Below are positions 16,401 to 24,500 of a stretch of 44,427 nt of DNA, in pieces. A program made the position numbers and the translations under genes. Within the stretch, counting starts at the first letter, position 1. Each line of letters opens with the position of its first letter. The notes below the pieces were generated by a model. That model had not been told where the DNA came from. It searched no databases and saw only the letters and a list, made by a program, of their open reading frames with translations. Origin of the DNA: a virus; the IMG/VR virus record IMGVR_UViG_3300023172_000055, positions 1 to 44,427 of that record, one strand, 5' to 3'.

Positions 16401-19400
16401 CGTCTCAACGTATTCTTTTAATACTGCGTCTGATGATATGGTCTGCTCGCCAACCATTCTACTAATGGTGCCCTCGTCGTATGGCGTGTAGTTACGAAGA
16501 GTTTGGCGATTTCTCTTTTTGTAGCTCCCTGTTCTAGCGTCGTAGTTATGTGTGACGACAGCATCGAAAAGCATCAAGCGAATGGCGGGGGGTATACCGA
16601 TTTCATGTTGTAGAAAGGCTGCCCATTTCTTTATAGTGTCATCTTGAGTGACTTGATATTCGTTTAGCACACGCATTCTGTGATAATCACTTTCTGCCTT
16701 CTCTTCAATTTCCGCAACCGTTTTCCTACTGAGACCCATCCGGTCTGCTTCTTTTGCCTGACCAAGAATATCTTTGGTGATGTTATCGCCATCGTATATT
16801 TTAAGAAAGTCAATTATATAACTATCAGTTTGGTTAACCTGTGCGCCTATAGCAAACGCTATAGATTCTAGAAATCTATATACAGCCTGTGCTGGAGAGC
16901 TGCTTTTTGGGAATAGGCGGTTGGCCAATAGGATGACAGCATTAACATCTTTGAGATTTGTTTTTTTAACGTCTGCCCTATTAACATCGGCGGATGTATC
17001 TGAATCAAATAATAGGCTATCTAAAACCCTTTCAACAATGCCTTCGGCTCTACTCGCTTGAAGGATTTCTTCGCTGGTGGGCTCTACTCCATCTTTTTTA
17101 TAGCCCATTGCCGTGAAAAAGCGACCGCTATCTTCAAGAACTGGAAGTATCTCCCCCAGCATCTTAATGGCTTCCTGCTGGTACTTCTCTTGGATACCAG
17201 CCTTCTGATACTTAATGCCTTCAGTCGGAGTGATGGTAATCAATCCCTTCTTCTGACGCATAGCGTTCTTAGTTTCAAGGGTCTGAGGTGAGCGCTTCAT
17301 GCTTTGCGCACCATCATAAGCTACTCGAGTAACAGAGAATCCAAACTTCTCATAGAACTTAGTCAAGTCCTTGGCCATCTTTGCGAGCTTGGCTTCAGAA
17401 TACTCTTTACGAGTTACCGGGTCTCCTTGATATCGCTTTGTTGGATACGCATCAAGTTTAATAGTCAGGCCAAGTTTATCGGCGGCTGCCGTAATACGAT
17501 TCATTAACCTAGTGCCAGCTCCAGTTCCAGCAAGCCTTGGGTCAAATAATTCAATGCCATCTATGTATATAACATTACCCTCTTTAGGGCTGATACGTAT
17601 GTTCATTTCAAGCTCCGGATTCTCAACCGAAGTGTCCATAGTCATAAATCCACCCCGCATAATAATGCTTGGGAATATGTGGAAGTCTGGGTCGTTTGCC
17701 ATTTCGGCAAACAAGTTGGCTACATTGTTGTAAGGCTGATAGAATTCTCTACGCCAATTGAAATCCTCATCCATGAAGTACACCCTCACTTCGTCCGCGG
17801 TAAGAGCATCATCGGTACTTGTTGGATATGGTTTTCTTCCCTTTCTGTTCAGGCTTTCACGAGCCTCCTCGTTGGTCATCGCCTTCTTCTGACGAAGTGC
17901 TGGCTTCTTGACCTTGATGTTCTCGATAGCCATCTGCTGCTCTCCCGTAAGCTGAGCTGCTGGGAGGGCATCTTCTAGAGTAATGACCGTGGGCTCCTCA
18001 ACTATATCGGTAGGAATCTCAGCGACATACTGAGCGCCCATGGCGGAGCGTGCAGCCTGAGGCTTCGCTCTTTCTCCAATCTCTATCTGAGGACCGGTTA
18101 CTGGCTTGGCCTTGGGATATACTTTGCGCACATCCACGGCCTTATCGAACACCATTATGGGTGTCCCCTCAATAACAAACGGATAAGAGGGGTGGGTATC
18201 CATTCCCTCCTTGCGGGTATCGATTACCTTGCTGTCCTTATTGAACTGAATAGCAGATATAATATCTCCATATTGTACCTTCTCAAGAGATGGGTCGTTG
18301 ACATAGTCAAGAACGCCCGTCTTCATCTTTGCCGTTGGCATCAATGGCGGTATCCCAAAGCGCTCATAAGAGGTGGCAGAGAAGAACGACTTAGTGAATG
18401 CACCACGAGTGTCATATGAGATTACTCCCTTGCCTTCAATGGGCATAAGGTCTCTCAGGTCTTCCAAGGTTTCTATTTGTCCCTTGTGTCCTTTCTTCTC
18501 TAGCTGTTCGGCAATAGTAACGCCGGGAGTTCTTGATGCTGTTCTAAGTTTGGCGTTGACATAGTCAATCAATTCCTGTGGAGACGCGCCCTTCATGACG
18601 GCGTTCTGAATTTCCGCCATTAGATATTCATAAAAGGAAAGGCTACCAGCAATACCATCAGAAGCCTGAGACATCACCAATCCTACACCATCGCTCTCTT
18701 TTACTTTCTTTAGAATCTTGTTGGCTGCCGTCTCGCTAGTAAACGCCCAGCCCATACCGCTACCATAGGGGTATAGGTATCCACCCTTGAAGAAGTATCT
18801 CGTTCCAGATGGGCTCTCAATTTCACCATAGGTTGCTTGGTCGGCTGCAAATACAAACGCATTAGCGCCCGACAAGTCGTTGATGCTACCGCGCTTGATA
18901 GCCTCTATGTCGATGCCACCTCGGTTAAGCTGCTGCTTGCGTGTGGCGTTTATGTTTATAGAATCTGAGCCCTTCTCATTAATGTTCTCAGCAACAGTGC
19001 CAGATGCGACTGTTGAGCCGGGCTCCGCAGCGCTATCAAGAACAACGAGGTCAGCCGCTACAATCGCCTTGCCTCTCGCAACCTTGCGGGCGAGGACGTC
19101 AAGCATAGCGGTTACGCTCTCGTCGGTTTTACCAAACTCAGAAGGAAGAGACACATTGAATGCTCTCGCCAATCGCTTAATAAACTCTACAATCTGTCCC
19201 TTAACCGTCGACGTTGCGTTGACGTACTCTCTAGACAGCGCACCCATGAGCTGAGCGAGGCGCTCCTCATTCTGGAAGTTCTCGTCGTAGTTCTGTGCGA
19301 AGGCATCAATCTCTTTTGCTAGGGCACTGTCATCCGCAAGAGTCTTGCGGACATTCTCCATCATGGTCTTGGCCACAGCCTGAGCCTTGGAGTCCGTTCT

Positions 19401-21881
19401 AACCTTGTTCAAGAATATAGCATGGAACACCTCGTGCGCTACCGTGCTTGCGTCCGCTGTCGCAAGGTTGATATGGATTACGCCATCGTTGTAGGCGCCC
19501 TCATCTGTCGCTGCTGTTCCGGTGTTCTTAGAGAACTCCTCGCCTGTGGCGTGAAGTATAATCTTCACATCGGGCAACAGCTTTTGAATGGCCTTAGCTC
19601 CACGAACGGCGAGCTTCTCAATGCGAGTCTGCTCCTTAGTGAGTGGCTGTGCGCCCGTCTCATTAACGACCAGATTGTCGGAGAGCTTTCTACCCCCCTC
19701 GAATACGGCAGCAACCTCTTCATTTGTGGCGGCAGCTACTGGTGCTTGACCAAGCGCTTCAGCCTTGAGGTCTTCGAGTTGTTGTTGCTCCTCCTCAGTG
19801 AGGGTTACTTCTTCTTCGACACGCGCTTCGGGAGCGACTTCAGGTTCTGCTTGGGGTGCTCCTTCCGCCACTTCTTCGCCAACTCTGGCTTCTGGCTGAA
19901 CAGGAACTTCACTTGTTGCTTGCTCTTGAATGGCATCTTCTTGTGATTTTGTATATAGTTCTTTTATCTTCTCATCAATCTTAGCGACCTTTTCTTTTGC
20001 TATAGACTGAACCGCATCGTCCTTACCGGCGACCTTTTCTAAAGTTAACTGCTTTTCTCTTACGAGATTAAACATCTCTGCCTGAGCTTCCTCCGGCATA
20101 TCCTCGGGGATTTTACCAAGAACGTCAATGAACTCATCAACATTGGCAATCACCCTATCACCTTCGGCTCGTTCCATCTTACCAGCAGCAACCTGTTGGT
20201 CGATGTACTCAGATACTTTTTCTCTTTTAATTGCGCCAACAAATTCCTTGGCCTGCTTGAAGTCTTCTGATGTAACACCCTCAGGTCTAGAGAATGCACC
20301 GACTGTTCCAGCTATAATGCCACCGCCAATAGCTTCTTGAGCTCCGGCATATAGCACGTCCATCACAATTTCTTGTGCGGTCTTTGGCTTGAAAATATTC
20401 TTGCCTTGAGAGTCGGTTACATATTGATTAATCAAATCATTTGACAACTCCTGAAGAGCACCCGTCTCAAATTCAGAGAGGCCACCCTTTGTAATCTTAC
20501 TGGCGTATCCCCTTAATCCCTTGGCTTCTTGGCGAACAACTCTTTCAAAAGCCTCGGCTCCCACGTCTTCGCCCATTCCAGCAAGTCGGGTAAGAACCTT
20601 ACCCGCCAAAATTCTTTTCACCATGGGCATCCCATTCAGGGTGTTTCTCAAACCAACTCTTTCAAGTATTCCCTCAATGCCAGCGGTGGCGAGTAAGTAT
20701 GTTTGTCTTTGAGCCTCAGTCATTTGAAGGTCTGGATTCGCAGCAAGCTCATTTGCTAATTGCTCTTCCGCCGCCTGATAAGACATGTCCATAAAAGATA
20801 AGCCCATCGTAGAAGCAGATGTTGCCATCGCGGGCAACGAGGTCATTAGTCCACGAACGGCACCCGAAAAGAATCTATCCTGAAGCTCTCTCTCTTTTCT
20901 TTTATCAATGGCGTATCCAGCCTTTTTGATAATTTCCTCTCGGCCCGCTTCCTTTATATATGGTAGAACTTCATTCTCAATACCCTTGTCTACCGTGGCA
21001 AAGTATTCCATGTATGCCGCATTGGCCGCAAGGGCATCTGAGTAGCCATCATCAATGGCCTTCTTATACATAACATATAAGTCGGGGTGCTTATCTTTTT
21101 TGTCCTCAATAAAGCGAGCAATCACCTGACCGTTCAGTGAGTTCTCTTCTCGGATATTGTTAACCCAGTTTCCAAATCCCTCAATGAGACCGTTCCACTT
21201 GTCGCCAACCCACTCTCCAGCAGTAACTTCTACTGGCTCAAGTAATTCTGATTTATCCTCTTTGGGTTTTACTAAACCTTTTACTACTTGGTTAAATGCA
21301 ACAAATGGGGCGGCAAGCGTTGGAACCTCTGGAGCCTTTATCTCCTCGGGTTGCGGCATCTCAACGGCGCCCTCTTCAATGCGACCCTCCATAACTGCCT
21401 GAGCCTCTGGAGATATCCCTTCTTCGCCAGCAATAGCGCCGGTCTCAAGGTCCATAGTAATGCCCTCCTCGGTAACAACCTCGGTTGGTCTAGTCTCATA
21501 TGGCACAGGAATGGGCTGCTCTTGTGGAGCAACACCGCCCGCCTCTTGGATAGCCTGCTGCGTCTGTGGCGCTAAGCGTGGAGACGGGGGGAGTGTAAGG
21601 TCACGCCCGGGTAAAGAAGCCAAAGTAGGCGTCTCCATAGGAGAAGCCAACTGCTCTTCTTGAAAAGAAACCTCTGAAGGTTCTTCTTTTTTTTTTAATG
21701 GAGCATACTTTACATCGAACTCTTCACGCCCTTTGGTATATAAGCCGTCTCTAGTTACAACACCAAATACTTTATCTCTATATTGTGGGTCTTCGTACTT
21801 AACTATAAACTCTTCATATGAGTTGGTATAGTAACCCTTAGATACGAGGGTGTCGTATAACTTTTTGAGCTCGTCATTCAT
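10491..21881 (-). CDS. giant polyvalent / internal virion-type protein, 3796 aa
   Basis: A single uninterrupted frame of 3796 residues. N to C: two short repeats (KLYDTLVSKGYYTNS..., residues 1-60); low-complexity P/E linkers; glycine/alanine-rich membrane-active stretches near 340-360 and 510-530; a zincin motif HEVFH at 816-820 with NEERLAQL at 871 as a likely third ligand; a GNAT-like segment near 1400-1525 (LAGTGAGTRLMNRI); a PWCTKTG...FYVFVTTD domain near 1875; LRR-like repeats about 2170-2495; and a helical C-terminal third with a hydrophobic stretch near 3630-3655. This matches the polyvalent proteins described by Iyer and colleagues, which are packaged and delivered with phage DNA. 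It lies last in the virion operon, after the internal virion proteins. The short motif RQK[K/R] recurs at domain borders. Individual catalytic activities are inferred, not shown. Confidence 0.85.
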   Translation of the reverse strand: MNDELKKLYDTLVSKGYYTNSYEEFIVKYEDPQYRDKVFGVVTRDGLYTKGREEFDVKYAPLKKKEEPSEVSFQEEQLASPMETPTLASLPGRDLTLPPSPRLAPQTQQAIQEAGGVAPQEQPIPVPYETRPTEVVTEEGITMDLETGAIAGEEGISPEAQAVMEGRIEEGAVEMPQPEEIKAPEVPTLAAPFVAFNQVVKGLVKPKEDKSELLEPVEVTAGEWVGDKWNGLIEGFGNWVNNIREENSLNGQVIARFIEDKKDKHPDLYVMYKKAIDDGYSDALAANAAYMEYFATVDKGIENEVLPYIKEAGREEIIKKAGYAIDKRKERELQDRFFSGAVRGLMTSLPAMATSASTMGLSFMDMSYQAAEEQLANELAANPDLQMTEAQRQTYLLATAGIEGILERVGLRNTLNGMPMVKRILAGKVLTRLAGMGEDVGAEAFERVVRQEAKGLRGYASKITKGGLSEFETGALQELSNDLINQYVTDSQGKNIFKPKTAQEIVMDVLYAGAQEAIGGGIIAGTVGAFSRPEGVTSEDFKQAKEFVGAIKREKVSEYIDQQVAAGKMERAEGDRVIANVDEFIDVLGKIPEDMPEEAQAEMFNLVREKQLTLEKVAGKDDAVQSIAKEKVAKIDEKIKELYTKSQEDAIQEQATSEVPVQPEARVGEEVAEGAPQAEPEVAPEARVEEEVTLTEEEQQQLEDLKAEALGQAPVAAATNEEVAAVFEGGRKLSDNLVVNETGAQPLTKEQTRIEKLAVRGAKAIQKLLPDVKIILHATGEEFSKNTGTAATDEGAYNDGVIHINLATADASTVAHEVFHAIFLNKVRTDSKAQAVAKTMMENVRKTLADDSALAKEIDAFAQNYDENFQNEERLAQLMGALSREYVNATSTVKGQIVEFIKRLARAFNVSLPSEFGKTDESVTAMLDVLARKVARGKAIVAADLVVLDSAAEPGSTVASGTVAENINEKGSDSININATRKQQLNRGGIDIEAIKRGSINDLSGANAFVFAADQATYGEIESPSGTRYFFKGGYLYPYGSGMGWAFTSETAANKILKKVKESDGVGLVMSQASDGIAGSLSFYEYLMAEIQNAVMKGASPQELIDYVNAKLRTASRTPGVTIAEQLEKKGHKGQIETLEDLRDLMPIEGKGVISYDTRGAFTKSFFSATSYERFGIPPLMPTAKMKTGVLDYVNDPSLEKVQYGDIISAIQFNKDSKVIDTRKEGMDTHPSYPFVIEGTPIMVFDKAVDVRKVYPKAKPVTGPQIEIGERAKPQAARSAMGAQYVAEIPTDIVEEPTVITLEDALPAAQLTGEQQMAIENIKVKKPALRQKKAMTNEEARESLNRKGRKPYPTSTDDALTADEVRVYFMDEDFNWRREFYQPYNNVANLFAEMANDPDFHIFPSIIMRGGFMTMDTSVENPELEMNIRISPKEGNVIYIDGIELFDPRLAGTGAGTRLMNRITAAADKLGLTIKLDAYPTKRYQGDPVTRKEYSEAKLAKMAKDLTKFYEKFGFSVTRVAYDGAQSMKRSPQTLETKNAMRQKKGLITITPTEGIKYQKAGIQEKYQQEAIKMLGEILPVLEDSGRFFTAMGYKKDGVEPTSEEILQASRAEGIVERVLDSLLFDSDTSADVNRADVKKTNLKDVNAVILLANRLFPKSSSPAQAVYRFLESIAFAIGAQVNQTDSYIIDFLKIYDGDNITKDILGQAKEADRMGLSRKTVAEIEEKAESDYHRMRVLNEYQVTQDDTIKKWAAFLQHEIGIPPAIRLMLFDAVVTHNYDARTGSYKKRNRQTLRNYTPYDEGTISRMVGEQTISSDAVLKEYVETMMANAPNVVKAFKMYDTAEGTWLKFPGGDGVSEQDINDNADALSQLVQDTPWCTKTGAEGQLRGGDFYVFVTTDKGGVPKARIAVRTRRGSIEEVRGILEGQQMEPKMRPVAEQFLESGAVPGGEKWAEGQRFNEKIRMFREEISKRPLTLQDFRTVSSLTAEANRYSFMQYGGNGFVERLNEDFNLKIDANDVAPEIKGKVARGMEELTPETEVLIGNFYGDNLIRMGLKAAAIEAMRDGKQIGSRLEIKGKARVFELFGEAINNEDPSDYVSHATDYVVLYSGGSFTSFDIFASLVEAYGEEGAVRMVSNAISNSAKSLRVIAGHYNQQSQLIPANLKTVEGDATIYDKNSTGNIELVGGDLFIQENSLDFHIGVTSVDQGVHIVNDIRSLGNLTTVQDNVNLYSAGQLESLGKLERVGDNLDLSYAQKLMSLGELKVVEGDLNLPPSIITLGKMKRLGRFEYGVPDTLESFGELEEIVRSSPIVIGEKSRLRDLGKLKKLEGSLQITDNKTLRTLGPHLKEIVGSLRVRLGDSGFDLGALETVNYLTISASDDYAGHAINLGSLRSVSGEVSINVEVDSFGDLEYVGGGLQFKPSENFKDTGKLKTVASGLLIWEGSEEGPGSTPIVISNLVTVGGSFFSTSSRVKSLGSIEEIAGDDHGEFISSVYLESSGNLLAKSVDPERYSLARKELKDGFISQELFNDIQRLHGEYLRAEAGVEPPPAIRQKRGDATAYQNWSAKPQSQAQELGHRFNMNHKGFVPATTDPAQFRIAVRKLDDRLGTKPRRDERTGEVSGYHMTLDGKFFNPFLRVIGGGGSANSLRRQGYGAGTQSIYEFINDVRERGYTDRVIAAFLKEQGYSATEIKSALAVPIDVMGTMLPDGFANAEGGVAQGQAFFNELTKKIKRYANAKRLGVLLHNAADVRAKAQELLVNSDFFKAQSPTIQAEMQIGLDKALNIPAANKKFQADFKALRAMLSNMKKGAAELEKAKRAMRMFIRKNLPKTVFNKADVNKLMKAITDATPDSLPAVMERVTGFVNEFYVRDLSAAIDKLLKTPTTRMVSGRRVGRVSVSLQNILGSLTNKKSPMLVDEGMSAQNIEDLMQKQEKRFNKLSVKTALTQEESDEMNALSIALMYNEAMLMEDNNPHKVDALAAVRDNLRTLISTGRSQMRGEIDAQRAYYEHLISDAYNGITGEELDLSEEGEEANKEKLIELKNKEQRRKTFDGGIKSFVGKIKNSVDEFFTKQMDLALLLQRISSGLSEAMGGNKLMEIFDDRLFKARVSFVSGKKQVFDIISNKAKEIWGDNYKLEMQRNAVPVVSKDLINDKNVIWLNEEKANELKKEYDSATNKRKAQIIRQLEKLEVVLSNNQAYYLYNQYKDPANVASFEKKFGKNQYARIMQQITDRLDAKTKEWADWQVNELYPSLYEKYNEVYKAIYRTNMPWNQFYAGRIFREGEEGDLQFDLLAGSSEYQTSVGGQSTKARVKNSRPIQSVDGNSVLNSYLKDMEYFRAYAEAMRDLSKVLDNANVKAAIIELGGKNTYDALKDMMQKVARKGISQNESQLANAMMGMYIKSKLAINPTVFLKQLTSAFAFADYIGYTNWSKYTALALPQARKLWKEWYANSPLFQERYENSNIGDILEGYSYEGSLNESPILVNKKVGGKDITVTKEQTRNLMNSLMYLVKQGDKGGIMGGLANYLYYKQQYLEKNPGDEAGAQKYASEKATKQALRTQQDSGITNKDWFQTGGPAYRFLNVFLSSPKALLRREMSAFMSLSRKMKGLPTQDGYGDIARRVVTYHILVPMVFQWVALGLPGLLSDWDEEDEQALGRAALLGNLNALFIVGDILTAVKDLVSGAPWAGEFTTLPVFEQIGLVFKDIKSFTKATDPVKKDKYMWRMINHITELTGIPASNIHKMVKNIEAIPDSKDPGEALLRLFNYSDYVIEGGDKKKSDKEIEAYRKAMLGE
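14205..14225 (-). repeat. RQKR linker motif, copy 3 (AIRQKRG)
   Basis: Residues 2553-2559 of the giant protein read AIRQKRG. The copy lies between the end of the LRR-like block and the helical C-terminal third, after a PPPAI turn. It matches the copies at residues 1328-1334 and 1540-1546. Confidence 0.7.
14400..15370 (-). repeat. LRR-like repeat block inside the giant gene
   Basis: About residues 2170-2495 of the giant protein consist of tandem units of roughly 19-24 residues, with the pattern SLGxLxxVxGxLxLxxS (for example SLGNLTTVQDNVNLYSAG, SLGKLERVGDNLDLSYA, SLGELKVVEGDLNL). This is a leucine-rich-repeat-like solenoid, usually used for protein binding. The DNA here is visibly richer in A+T than the rest of the gene: 38% G+C in bases 14881-14940 against 58% in 13441-13500. 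Confidence 0.75.
17244..17264 (-). repeat. RQKK linker motif, copy 2 (AMRQKKG)
   Basis: Residues 1540-1546 of the giant protein read AMRQKKG, just after the GNAT-like segment. A degenerate relative, KYQKAG, follows at 1557-1562. Confidence 0.7.
17880..17900 (-). repeat. RQKK linker motif, copy 1 (ALRQKKA)
   Basis: Residues 1328-1334 of the giant protein read ALRQKKA, just before the GNAT-like segment. Together with copy 2 it brackets a piece of about 205 residues. Confidence 0.7.
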
Positions 21882-21914
21882 GCTCCAAATTTAATAAATT
21901 ATTAGCTATGCTTC

Positions 21915-23627
21915 TTAATCGAGCTCGCCAGTAACCGTGGTTGTTTGGGTTGTTGTTTGAGTTGATTGTTTTTTCTTAAGCTCATCTTCAATAAACGTCT
22001 TAAGCTTAGTCATCTCAGCAATTCGGTCAGCCTCATCTGTGTAGTCAAACTCAACAACAAATTCTTTACCTTCTGGAGTTGTGATAGTTATCTCATCACC
22101 AGCCAATGTGCCAGTGGTTTTAGCTGAATACCCGGCTCCAAGAGCCTTAGCGACTCTGTCCATAATTGGTAGTGCCTCTTCTTGAAATAATCCAAACACA
22201 CTTGGGTCAGCGATATTAGACTCTGTGAGTATCTTGGTTGATTCAGCCCTTGGGTCAAGCGCTCCAGCCGATGTGAATCCTTGACCCGCATAATCTTCGC
22301 TGCGCCCCTTGTATGGACTCTTCTGCCAATCAATGAAGGTCTGCTCAATAGGCAATCCCGGAATCAAGAAGCCACCGGCTCTAGTTGCAAACTGCTCAAA
22401 ACCACTTGAGGCACCAGTTGGAGCCTTTGGCATGGCAAGTCTTTCAATTCTTCCATCCGTAAACGTGATGTTCATATTGCCATCAGCAGTCTTATTAATA
22501 GACTTAATGGCTGGGTTCAGTGCGCGTATGGCATCAGCAGCAACGGCTGCTTCATTAGCGCTTCCTGAGTAGAGCTTACGAACGAGCTCGAGGTGTGCGA
22601 GGTTCTGCTTCTTTTGCTCTCCCCTTCCAAGTTCTGCTTCCGTCGGACGCTGAATAGGCATGGGAGTTTCAGCGCGGTCAAGCTGTACTCTGAGCTGAGC
22701 GCGAACCGCCTCTGCGGCTGCCTTGCGCTGCTCTTCCGTAGGTTTGGGTTGGTATAAACCAGAGCTGTCCTGCTCTACCAATATCTTCTTTGGGTCGGAT
22801 GCCGCCTCTTTTGGGTCTACGGTAAACGTATAATCTAAATAGTCTGTAAGAATACCACCGATGTTTCTAGGAGACGTCATCATGGACGCTATGATATCGT
22901 TCTCTGCCTGAACATATTCCTTTCGCTGCATGATGTCCTTCAACGCCATGACGCCTCCCGCTCTGATTGAACGGGTGTAGTCCCCAAGAACCTTCACTCT
23001 CTTAGATACTTCTGCCGGAACATCGTACTTATTAATCTGGTCTTTTGATTGGGCCGTCATTGCGGCAATACCCATATACTTAGATGGGTCTGCAATCACG
23101 TTTCCGTCTTTATCTTTTTCCGCAATAACAACACTATAACCTAGTGGGTCAACAAAGATGGCTGTACTAGCTGGGTCTCGATACTTGTCCAGCATTTCGT
23201 TTTTAAATTGCTCAAGCGCTCCCGCCTCGCCATTCTGCAAGCGCTCCATAGCCTTAGCGTAAAGGTCTCTATCCTGCTGAGCCGCATCAGCCAACAGGTT
23301 AACGCCATCCATAATGTTCTGACGCTTCTTTAAATATTCATTTGGGTCTAGAAGACCGGCCTTCATCTGCTTCTCCGCTAGCAATAATGCTTCGCGGATG
23401 TTTGACGCGCCATCCATGAAATAATCACTAGATGTCGGCGGCAAATTCTGCTGCATTTTTTCAGCAGCAACAAGAGTCTCTCTAGTTTTATCGTCAATAG
23501 CCTGACGCTTCTGCTTTCTCTCTTCTGAGATTTGTATCAAATCATCAGATAACGTTTTACCTATGGACGCCCAATCAACAAACGCCTCATCGCCCCGCTT
23601 AACGTATCCTAAATAACTCTTAGCCAT
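21915..23627 (-). CDS. putative internal virion protein, 570 aa
   Basis: A 570-residue, largely helical and strongly charged protein. Residues 1-60 are basic and helical (LSDDLIQISEERKQKRQAIDDKTRE). A long region rich in Q/A/E follows, and the C-terminal part (about 400-555) contains mixed alpha/beta sequence ending in a low-complexity TQTTTQTTT tail. No enzymatic motif is evident. It sits between the alanine-rich 286-residue protein and the giant protein, the position held by internal core proteins in T7-like and Bacteroidota short-tailed phages. The role is inferred from position and composition. It starts 5 bases from the stop of the upstream gene. Confidence 0.68.
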   Translation of the reverse strand: MAKSYLGYVKRGDEAFVDWASIGKTLSDDLIQISEERKQKRQAIDDKTRETLVAAEKMQQNLPPTSSDYFMDGASNIREALLLAEKQMKAGLLDPNEYLKKRQNIMDGVNLLADAAQQDRDLYAKAMERLQNGEAGALEQFKNEMLDKYRDPASTAIFVDPLGYSVVIAEKDKDGNVIADPSKYMGIAAMTAQSKDQINKYDVPAEVSKRVKVLGDYTRSIRAGGVMALKDIMQRKEYVQAENDIIASMMTSPRNIGGILTDYLDYTFTVDPKEAASDPKKILVEQDSSGLYQPKPTEEQRKAAAEAVRAQLRVQLDRAETPMPIQRPTEAELGRGEQKKQNLAHLELVRKLYSGSANEAAVAADAIRALNPAIKSINKTADGNMNITFTDGRIERLAMPKAPTGASSGFEQFATRAGGFLIPGLPIEQTFIDWQKSPYKGRSEDYAGQGFTSAGALDPRAESTKILTESNIADPSVFGLFQEEALPIMDRVAKALGAGYSAKTTGTLAGDEITITTPEGKEFVVEFDYTDEADRIAEMTKLKTFIEDELKKKQSTQTTTQTTTVTGELD

Positions 23628-23632
23628 TGGTC

Positions 23633-24493
23633 TTACTTATTGTATTGGCCCATTAGGAACATCATATATGGGTCTACGGATTGAGAAACTTGATTCAAAA
23701 ACACATTTGGATAACCCGATTGTCCTCTTTGGGTATCCATTACATATCCTTCATATCCAGTAGGATAGTTCTTATCCATGTACTCCTTCAGCTTTTGCTG
23801 TTGAGACTGGAATTGATTGAACATATCAGACTCTCCGGGCATTAATCCCTGACCAATCTGACTTCCTGCCTGACCGCCTATCTCACCAAGCGATTGACCA
23901 ATTCCCTCTGCCGCCTCCATTCCAGCTGCGGCCTCTCTGGCCTTTTTATATAAGGGCATCCCAGTGGCTAGTGTGCCAGCGGCATTAACCAATCCCATTG
24001 TTCCGCTCGTCATTGCTTTGCCAGCGGCTTCCTCAGCCTGCGCTGCTGCCACCTGAGCGCCGAAGGCTTCCCTTACGTCAAGATTTGATAGCAAGCCAAG
24101 TCTTCTGGCTTCATCCTCAGCGACAGCTAAATCTCTTTTATAAATATCTTGAGCCATTGCTTCGCGCTGCTTTTCAGCGGCAGTGAGGCCAAGGGCGCCA
24201 ACTCTTCCAACACTGGCAGCGAGTTCCCTAGCTCCCGCTTCTCTTGCAGCCTCTATGGCCTGCATAGACTGTGCCGTTATCTCGCGCTGAGCCGTCTCAT
24301 ATGCTTCAGTGGGAACCTGAAGTCTTTCAAGCGGAGCCTGCGTAAGCTTAGCCCTAGCATCTGCAACCGCCTTAGCGGCAGCAGCTTCAGCCTCTTTCAT
24401 GTATTTTTTTTGCTGGGCCGCTTGGGTATAGCTCATCAAAGAACCTCCAACCTGAGCTCCAACTGATATTAATACGGGTAATGGTATTGGCAT
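23633..24493 (-). CDS. alanine-rich internal virion protein (T7 gp14-like in style), 286 aa
   Basis: The N terminus (PIPLPVLISVGAQVGGSLMSYTQA) is a hydrophobic segment. It is followed by a very alanine-rich helical rod (residues 30-180, for example KEAEAAAAKAVADARAKL) and a second glycine-rich hydrophobic stretch near residue 170 (GTMGLVNAAGTLATGM). The C-terminal 90 residues are Q/G-rich and probably flexible. This layout is typical of small internal virion proteins ejected to help DNA cross the envelope. It comes directly before the other internal virion genes. A TATCTTTG sequence lies 7 bases upstream of the ATG. Confidence 0.72.
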   Translation of the reverse strand: MPIPLPVLISVGAQVGGSLMSYTQAAQQKKYMKEAEAAAAKAVADARAKLTQAPLERLQVPTEAYETAQREITAQSMQAIEAAREAGARELAASVGRVGALGLTAAEKQREAMAQDIYKRDLAVAEDEARRLGLLSNLDVREAFGAQVAAAQAEEAAGKAMTSGTMGLVNAAGTLATGMPLYKKAREAAAGMEAAEGIGQSLGEIGGQAGSQIGQGLMPGESDMFNQFQSQQQKLKEYMDKNYPTGYEGYVMDTQRGQSGYPNVFLNQVSQSVDPYMMFLMGQYNK

Positions 24494-24500
24494 AACTTTA

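Noticed and set aside
19422-19946. 174-residue + strand frame inside the giant gene
   Set aside because: Leucine/cysteine-rich text typical of an antisense shadow. The opposite strand holds a continuous 3796-residue frame with recognisable motifs, including HEVFH.
21886-21893. TAAATTTG as a promoter for the giant gene
   Set aside because: It matches TAnnTTTG but lies 4 bases from the ATG in an AT-rich gap, leaving no room for a normal transcript start. The gene is more likely read from upstream.
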